Assembly: GCA_937958365.1 (NCBI GenBank)
Contig: CALFEW010000409.1
Span: forward strand, 1-13,199
Reading direction: 5' to 3'
DNA from: an uncultured Chloroflexota bacterium
GTDB lineage: Bacteria; Chloroflexota; Anaerolineae; Promineifilales; Promineifilaceae
Length of the DNA: 13,199 nucleotides
The notes below the pieces were generated by a model, which did not search any database, was not told the origin of the DNA, and worked only from the letters and a program-made list of their open reading frames with translations. Every line of letters begins with the position of its first letter. The first letter of the stretch is position 1. This document shows, one piece after another, positions 9,196-13,199 of this stretch. A program made the position numbers and the translations under genes.

Positions 9196-10350
9196 ATGGG
9201 CTGCATGTTAAATCAGGCAACCATTAGCAGCAACGGGGTGATGCGGCCAACGGCCGTCACCGTCAACTTAACCCGACTGACAGAAAACTACCGGGCGATT
9301 CAAACGGCCGTGGCCCCGGCGCAAGTTTTGGCCGTACTCAAAGCCAATGCCTACGGGCATGGCCTGTTAGAAGTCGCCCGCCACATGGTCACGATTGGCG
9401 CACCCTATTTAGGCGTCGCCGTCCTGGAGGAAGGCATTTTGCTGCGCGAGGCGGGCATCACTGCGCCCATTCTGGTGATGGGCGGCATCATCGGCAACCA
9501 GGTTCCCCTCTTCTTGCAGCACAACCTCACCATCACCGCGTCCTCGGTGGAAAAGCTGACGCAAATTAACGAAACGGCGCGGGCTATGGGCGTGCAGGCT
9601 AAAGTTCACCTGAAGATTGATACCGGCATGGAGCGTATCGGCGTCCATTATTACAACGCGCCAACGCTGTTAGAAGCGGCACTGGCCTGCGAACATTGCC
9701 TGGTGGAAGGCATTTATTCCCACTTCGCCAACTCCGATGCGGCCGACCTGAGTTCGGCGCGGACTCAGGTGGAGCGCTTTAACCAGGTGCTGGCCTTTTA
9801 TACGGCGCGGGGTTTGCAACGGCCGTCGCTGTGCCATCTCGCCAACTCCGGCGGGATTTTGCAGCTGCCGGAAGCGCGGTTCGACATGGTGCGGGCCGGA
9901 ATTTTGTTGTACGGGGTCTATCCTTCGGCGGAAGTGCGGCGGACGATTGCGGTACGGCCGTCGCTCGCCTGGAAATCGCGTGTGGTTTACTTCAAAGTGG
10001 TGCAGCCGGGACATCCCATCAGCTATGGTTCTACCTGGCAGAGCGACCACATGGTGCGCGTGGTGACTGTGCCGGTGGGGTATGGCGACGGTTACTTCCG
10101 CGCCATGTCTAACCGGGCCGAGGTGATCATCCGTGGCAGACGTTATCCCACGGTGGGCCGCGTGTGCATGGACCAGATCATGGTCAACATCGAATGGGAC
10201 AGCGCCTACAACGACGACGAAGTGATCCTGATTGGCGAGGCGGCTGACGCGGCGATCTGTTGTGAGGATTTGGCGGAATGGGCGGGCACAATTCCCTACG
10301 AGATTCTGACCAACATTAATACGCGCGTGCCGCGGTTGTATGTGCGCTAA
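9196..10350 (+). CDS. alr: Alanine racemase
   Basis: PLP enzyme that interconverts L- and D-alanine, supplying D-alanine for peptidoglycan; cytoplasmic. Counting from ATG at 9196 (384 aa), the PLP lysine is Lys49 in VLKANAYGHG. KIDTGMERIGV (140-150) and SHFANSD (175-181) follow in the barrel domain. The second catalytic base is Tyr277 in ISYGSTW of the C-terminal beta domain, with VGRVCMDQ near 310-317. The start is uncertain. ATG at 9196 has a weak TAGG four bases upstream. ATG at 9241 gives MRPTAVTVNL, which fits the usual alr beginning better, but has its G-rich stretch directly against the start codon. The gene is alone on the plus strand, diverges from gcvHP, and ends in its own terminator. 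The link to glycine metabolism is positional only. Confidence 0.96.
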   Translation: MGCMLNQATISSNGVMRPTAVTVNLTRLTENYRAIQTAVAPAQVLAVLKANAYGHGLLEVARHMVTIGAPYLGVAVLEEGILLREAGITAPILVMGGIIGNQVPLFLQHNLTITASSVEKLTQINETARAMGVQAKVHLKIDTGMERIGVHYYNAPTLLEAALACEHCLVEGIYSHFANSDAADLSSARTQVERFNQVLAFYTARGLQRPSLCHLANSGGILQLPEARFDMVRAGILLYGVYPSAEVRRTIAVRPSLAWKSRVVYFKVVQPGHPISYGSTWQSDHMVRVVTVPVGYGDGYFRAMSNRAEVIIRGRRYPTVGRVCMDQIMVNIEWDSAYNDDEVILIGEAADAAICCEDLAEWAGTIPYEILTNINTRVPRLYVR

Positions 10351-10357
10351 GGGGTTT

Positions 10358-10409
10358 AAAAAGCGTTCACCCTCGGCCAGGAGGGGAAACCGAGGGTGAA
10401 CACTTTTTT
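10358..10409. terminator. Bidirectional terminator between alr and the cytochrome gene
   Basis: A perfect 12-bp stem (10365-10376 with 10390-10401) is followed by T6 on the plus strand (10404-10409) and preceded by A5, which serves as a T run on the minus strand (10362-10358). It lies 14 bases past the alr stop and can also end the convergent redox operon, whose last stop is at 10489. The AT-rich 80 bases between 10410 and 10488 show nothing else. Confidence 0.9.
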
Positions 10410-10488
10410 GGCGACTTCGTTTGTAATAATAGTCACAAAATCTAAATTGCACTTAAGTTAAAGATAAGTGGTTGGTGAGTGTGGCAGG

Positions 10489-11505
10489 CTAATCGTCATC
10501 GTCGTCGCCGCCGCCATCATCGTCATCCTCATGTTCACGGCCGTCGGCGTGACATTGCACACAGTTATTCCCCGTATAGCCAGACTCCTCGTCGTGTTCT
10601 TCATTCATTTCCTGCTGGTTGTGGCAGGCGGTGCAGGTGTAAACGGCCGTGTCACCGCCCGGATGGCACGTGGCGCAGTTGCCATTGGCGCCTTCATGGT
10701 TGATGGGGAACGTGTGATTAAACGACGCCCCTTGCCAGGACGTAGTGGTATGGCAGGCCGAGCATTGGCCGGGAAAATGATTGGCCGGCGAGGCGTGGCA
10801 GCTCTGGCAATCCGTCAGCCCGGCATGGTTAAAAGTGACGTTGCGGAAATTATTCACATCGCCATGACAGTTGCGACAAGACCCCGGAAAGTGGTTGGCA
10901 GGCGGCGCATGGCAGGCGGAACAGTCGGTGCTGCCAATGGTGCTGTGATCAAAATTAGCGATGATGCGGAAGTCGGTGGTATCGGTGTGGCAGGCGGCGC
11001 ACGCGCCCTGGTAATGGTTGGCGGGCGGCGCATGGCAGGTCGAACAATCGGCGTTGCCAATCGTGGCGTGATCGAACGTGGCAAGCTGCCAGCCTTCGAC
11101 GACGTGGCAGTTGGCGCAGGCCAGGCCAAACTCGCCTGCGTGCGGGTCGTCCTGGGCGTGGCAGGCCAGGCAATCCGGGCTGGTCCCCTGGTAATCGCCG
11201 GTGGTATGGCAGGCGGCGCATTTCGCCGATTGGTGCCCGCCGGTGAGGGCAAAAAAACTGTGGTCCAGACTTCCGTCGGGAAAGGGCACGGCGCGCGGGG
11301 TGGTTAGCAGCGCGACGCTTAAGTCGTTGTGGGCTGATTGATTGGTGGACGGGTCGGTAACGGCCGTAGCTATCTGCTTCGCTTCGGCCAGAACAGTGGG
11401 GGGCAGGGAACGGCCGTTCCAGAGCCAGGCATACACCGCCGCGCTGCCCACGATGCACCCAAACAGCCCGATTGCCGTCACCAGTAAAACAATACGTCGG
11501 CCCAT
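10489..11505 (-). CDS. Membrane-anchored 12-heme c-type cytochrome with acidic tail
   Basis: A 338-aa protein with one uncleaved-looking N-terminal hydrophobic helix (about 4-28) and then a periplasmic or extracytoplasmic region with twelve CxxCH heme-binding motifs, at about 96, 112, 130, 154, 169, 195, 210, 233, 248, 277, 291 and 315. Spare His residues in FDH, ANHY, ANHF and FNH suggest bis-His ligation as in class III (c3/c7-type) cytochromes. The middle consists of a unit of about 39-41 residues repeated about three times (DCSxCHAPPANH...CxxCH...F.H). The C terminus is almost pure Asp/Glu/Gly/His (about 322-338). The gene starts at ATG 11505, which overlaps the TGA of the oxidoreductase gene by one base (TGATG); GGAGG lies just upstream, so translation is probably coupled. 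The TTG at 11508 is not needed. The role as terminal electron carrier of the cluster is inference. Confidence 0.9.
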   Translation of the reverse strand: MGRRIVLLVTAIGLFGCIVGSAAVYAWLWNGRSLPPTVLAEAKQIATAVTDPSTNQSAHNDLSVALLTTPRAVPFPDGSLDHSFFALTGGHQSAKCAACHTTGDYQGTSPDCLACHAQDDPHAGEFGLACANCHVVEGWQLATFDHATIGNADCSTCHAPPANHYQGACAACHTDTTDFRIIANFDHSTIGSTDCSACHAPPANHFPGSCRNCHGDVNNFRNVTFNHAGLTDCQSCHASPANHFPGQCSACHTTTSWQGASFNHTFPINHEGANGNCATCHPGGDTAVYTCTACHNQQEMNEEHDEESGYTGNNCVQCHADGREHEDDDDGGGDDDDD

Positions 11506-12854
11506 CAAGACCCTCCCCCGGTCGTTGGCGCGGCCTGAAGCTGCTGCCAGAAACGCAGCAAACTCTGCCGCATCGTCTCGCCACCGGCCGTCAGGTCGGC
11601 GCGCAACGCTTGCACGTTCACCTGCTGTTCGATGAGGTAACGCAGCGGATCGGCCAGGCGTTGGTCGCCGATGACGATGGCCCCCACCAGCAAATCACCG
11701 CTCAGCGCCAGGCGGATGGTGTTGTCGCCATCGGCGGCCCAGGCGCTGCGGTAGGCTCGCGGATGCGTATACCAGACTTCCGAAGAACCGCGGGAGATGT
11801 GCTGCACAATTTCCACGGCTTCATCATCGCGGCGCGGACTGATCTGTCCCATGGTGGTGATGTGCAACCCGAACAAGAGGCAGGCGTTGAACGGCGTGCC
11901 TTTGACGTAGGCCTGCTGCTGGCCCACCATGTTCAACCCGGCGGCCTGGCCTTCAGCCACCGCGCTGGGCCAGAGAATGTCTATCATGTGGCGCTGTGTC
12001 CAACGATCATACACCTGAGCACAGTCACCGGCGGCAAAAACGCCGGGCACGCTGCTTTCCAGATATTCGTTTACCAAAATGGCCCGATCTGTCTGAATGG
12101 GGGAGTTTTGCACCACGTCTAGCTGCGGTTTCACGCCGATAGCCACGCCCAACAGGTCGCACTTGAAGGTGGCCCCGTCCTGGAGTTTCACCTCGCGCAC
12201 CCGCCCGCGCCGGTCGCCGATAATTTCGGCCACTTCGGTGTTGGTGTGGATGTGGACGTGGTGGGCGCGCATCGCTTTTTCCAGCAGATGGCTCTCTTCG
12301 TCGTTGAAGACCTGGCTCCACAGGCGGTCGCGTCGCAGGAAATAATGGGTTTCCAGGCCGCGACGGGCCAACCCTTCGCTCAGCTCCAGGGCGGTAATGC
12401 CGCCGCCGACGACAACGGCGCGTTTGGCCCGTTTGCTGCGCTCGATGAGTTCGTTGGTCCCGTCGAAGGTATCCATGTAGACCACGCCTTGCAGGTCATG
12501 GCCGGGATAGGGCGGCGGGGTGGCGCGCGCGCCGGTGGCGATGAGCAGGCGGTCGTAGGGGAGGGAACGGCCGTCTGCCAGCCACACCAACCGGTTCATT
12601 ACATCCAGCCGGGCCGCGCTGCCCAATACCAGATTCAGACGCCACTGCTCATACCAGGCCAGCGTGCGGCAGAAGACTTGTTTAGCCGGAATCTCGTTGA
12701 GTAGTACATACGCCAGACCGGGACGGGAATACATGGGATACGGCTCGCTCGTGAGAATGGTGATCTCGCCGGCCGGATCGTGGTGGCGGATGGTTTCAGC
12801 GGCCGTGGCCCCGGCCGCGCCATTGCCGATGATGAGGTATTGGACTGCGCGCAT
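11505..12854 (-). CDS. FAD/NAD(P)-dependent oxidoreductase (nitrite reductase NirB N-domain / rubredoxin reductase type)
   Basis: A 449-aa two-dinucleotide-fold flavoprotein. FAD site: LIIGNGAAG at 7-15 and IATGAR at 105-110. NAD(P)H site: VVVGGGITALELSEGL at 147-162. Second FAD motif: GVFAAGDCA at 271-279. There is no CxxC or CxxxxC redox disulfide, so it is not a thioredoxin or mercuric reductase relative. It fits the group that passes electrons from NAD(P)H through FAD to a separate Fe-S or heme partner, or the reverse. The last 100 or so residues are not recognised and may dock a partner. It starts five bases after the ferredoxin stop with AGGAAGG upstream, and its TGA overlaps the cytochrome ATG, which argues strongly for one operon. 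The direction of electron flow cannot be read from sequence. Confidence 0.88.
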   Translation of the reverse strand: MRAVQYLIIGNGAAGATAAETIRHHDPAGEITILTSEPYPMYSRPGLAYVLLNEIPAKQVFCRTLAWYEQWRLNLVLGSAARLDVMNRLVWLADGRSLPYDRLLIATGARATPPPYPGHDLQGVVYMDTFDGTNELIERSKRAKRAVVVGGGITALELSEGLARRGLETHYFLRRDRLWSQVFNDEESHLLEKAMRAHHVHIHTNTEVAEIIGDRRGRVREVKLQDGATFKCDLLGVAIGVKPQLDVVQNSPIQTDRAILVNEYLESSVPGVFAAGDCAQVYDRWTQRHMIDILWPSAVAEGQAAGLNMVGQQQAYVKGTPFNACLLFGLHITTMGQISPRRDDEAVEIVQHISRGSSEVWYTHPRAYRSAWAADGDNTIRLALSGDLLVGAIVIGDQRLADPLRYLIEQQVNVQALRADLTAGGETMRQSLLRFWQQLQAAPTTGGGS

Positions 12855-12858
12855 CGGG

Positions 12859-13182
12859 CTAACCTTCCTCTTTGGGTTCTAATTGTCCTGGTTGCCGGGA
12901 CAATCGTTCCTGGACGATGGCGTGAAGGCCCGTTTCCCAGCGCAGCGTGCCGCGGGGACAGACGACGATACAGTTGCCACAACTAATGCAGGCAGGGTCG
13001 TCCACGGGCAGGCCCTGACGGGCATAATCGCGCACGGGGATGCCCACGGGGCAGTTGTAACCGCAGACGCCGCACTGTACGCAGCGGCTGGCGTCGGCCA
13101 CGACGCGCCCCATTTCCAGTGTGGGCAGCGGTTGTTTGGCAGAGCCGGTTAATCGGTTTTTCAATCTTTGAATGATGCTCAT
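12859..13182 (-). CDS. 2[4Fe-4S] ferredoxin-type protein
   Basis: About 107 aa with two complete cluster motifs: CVQCGVCGYNCP (Cys34, 37, 40, 44) and CISCGNCIVVCP (Cys65, 68, 71, 75). In bacterial ferredoxins the last Cys of each motif completes the other cluster. A basic N-terminal stretch (IIQRLKNRL) and a hydrophilic C-terminal tail flank the core. It is the first visible gene of a three-gene redox cluster. No ribosome-binding site is seen before ATG 13182, and the frame stays open to the window edge 17 bases upstream, so the true start may lie outside. It is the likely electron donor or acceptor of the adjacent flavoprotein. Confidence 0.88.
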   Translation of the reverse strand: MSIIQRLKNRLTGSAKQPLPTLEMGRVVADASRCVQCGVCGYNCPVGIPVRDYARQGLPVDDPACISCGNCIVVCPRGTLRWETGLHAIVQERLSRQPGQLEPKEEG

Positions 13183-13199
13183 AGTGGCTGCTGGGAGGG

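Noticed and set aside
10468..11307. Plus-strand open frame of 279 codons with repeated RMAGG phrases opposite the cytochrome gene
   Set aside because: The apparent repeats are the reverse reading of the CxxCH-containing units. Twelve heme motifs on the minus strand are decisive.
11505..13182. Apparent scarcity of ACGGCCGT in the ferredoxin and oxidoreductase genes (one copy in 1.7 kb), suggesting recent transfer
   Set aside because: About four would be expected at the window's average rate, so one is within chance, and the cytochrome gene of the same operon has four. Not strong enough to claim.

Overview
The window looks like a chromosomal piece of a moderately GC-rich, probably filamentous or sheathed Chloroflexota bacterium (Anaerolineae-like). 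This placement is an inference: it rests on a secreted LysM protein with Thr/Pro/Glu linkers, a class A penicillin-binding protein with a Pro-rich cytoplasmic head, and the style of the intergenic repeats. No rRNA or other marker gene is present to confirm it. I see no tRNA, CRISPR array, transposase or phage gene.

Layout. 1-320: no gene; a symmetric hairpin terminator followed by two tandem copies of a nested palindromic (REP/MITE-like) element. 321-3113 (-): bifunctional penicillin-binding protein. 3383-4993 (-): secreted, C-terminally anchored LysM protein, followed on its own strand by a 7-nt-period hairpin and a UUCG-loop terminator. 5234-8623 (-): glycine cleavage genes gcvH then gcvP, transcribed from a strong sigma70-like promoter (9153-9182) through a long leader. 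The leader carries a tandem glycine riboswitch and a terminator whose stem overlaps the last aptamer helix. 9196-10350 (+): alanine racemase, divergent from gcvHP and ended by a symmetric terminator. 10489-13182 (-): a tight three-gene cluster of a 2[4Fe-4S] ferredoxin, a pyridine-nucleotide/FAD oxidoreductase and a membrane-anchored 12-heme c-type cytochrome. This reads as an electron-transfer module running from soluble reductant to the outside of the membrane.

Functional themes. The PBP, LysM protein and alanine racemase concern cell wall synthesis and surface structure. GcvH and GcvP are two of the four glycine cleavage proteins (GcvT and Lpd are not here) and are switched by glycine. The three-gene redox cluster is the least conventional part and the best candidate for an undescribed system.

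Two genome-scale sequence habits stand out. First, the 8-bp palindrome ACGGCCGT occurs 30 times in 13.2 kb, against well under one expected, in all three reading frames and in non-coding DNA, much like HIP1 in cyanobacteria. Second, hairpins built from 7-nt tandem units sit in intergenic regions and inside the variable P3a arm of the riboswitch, resembling the short tandem heptamer repeats of cyanobacteria.
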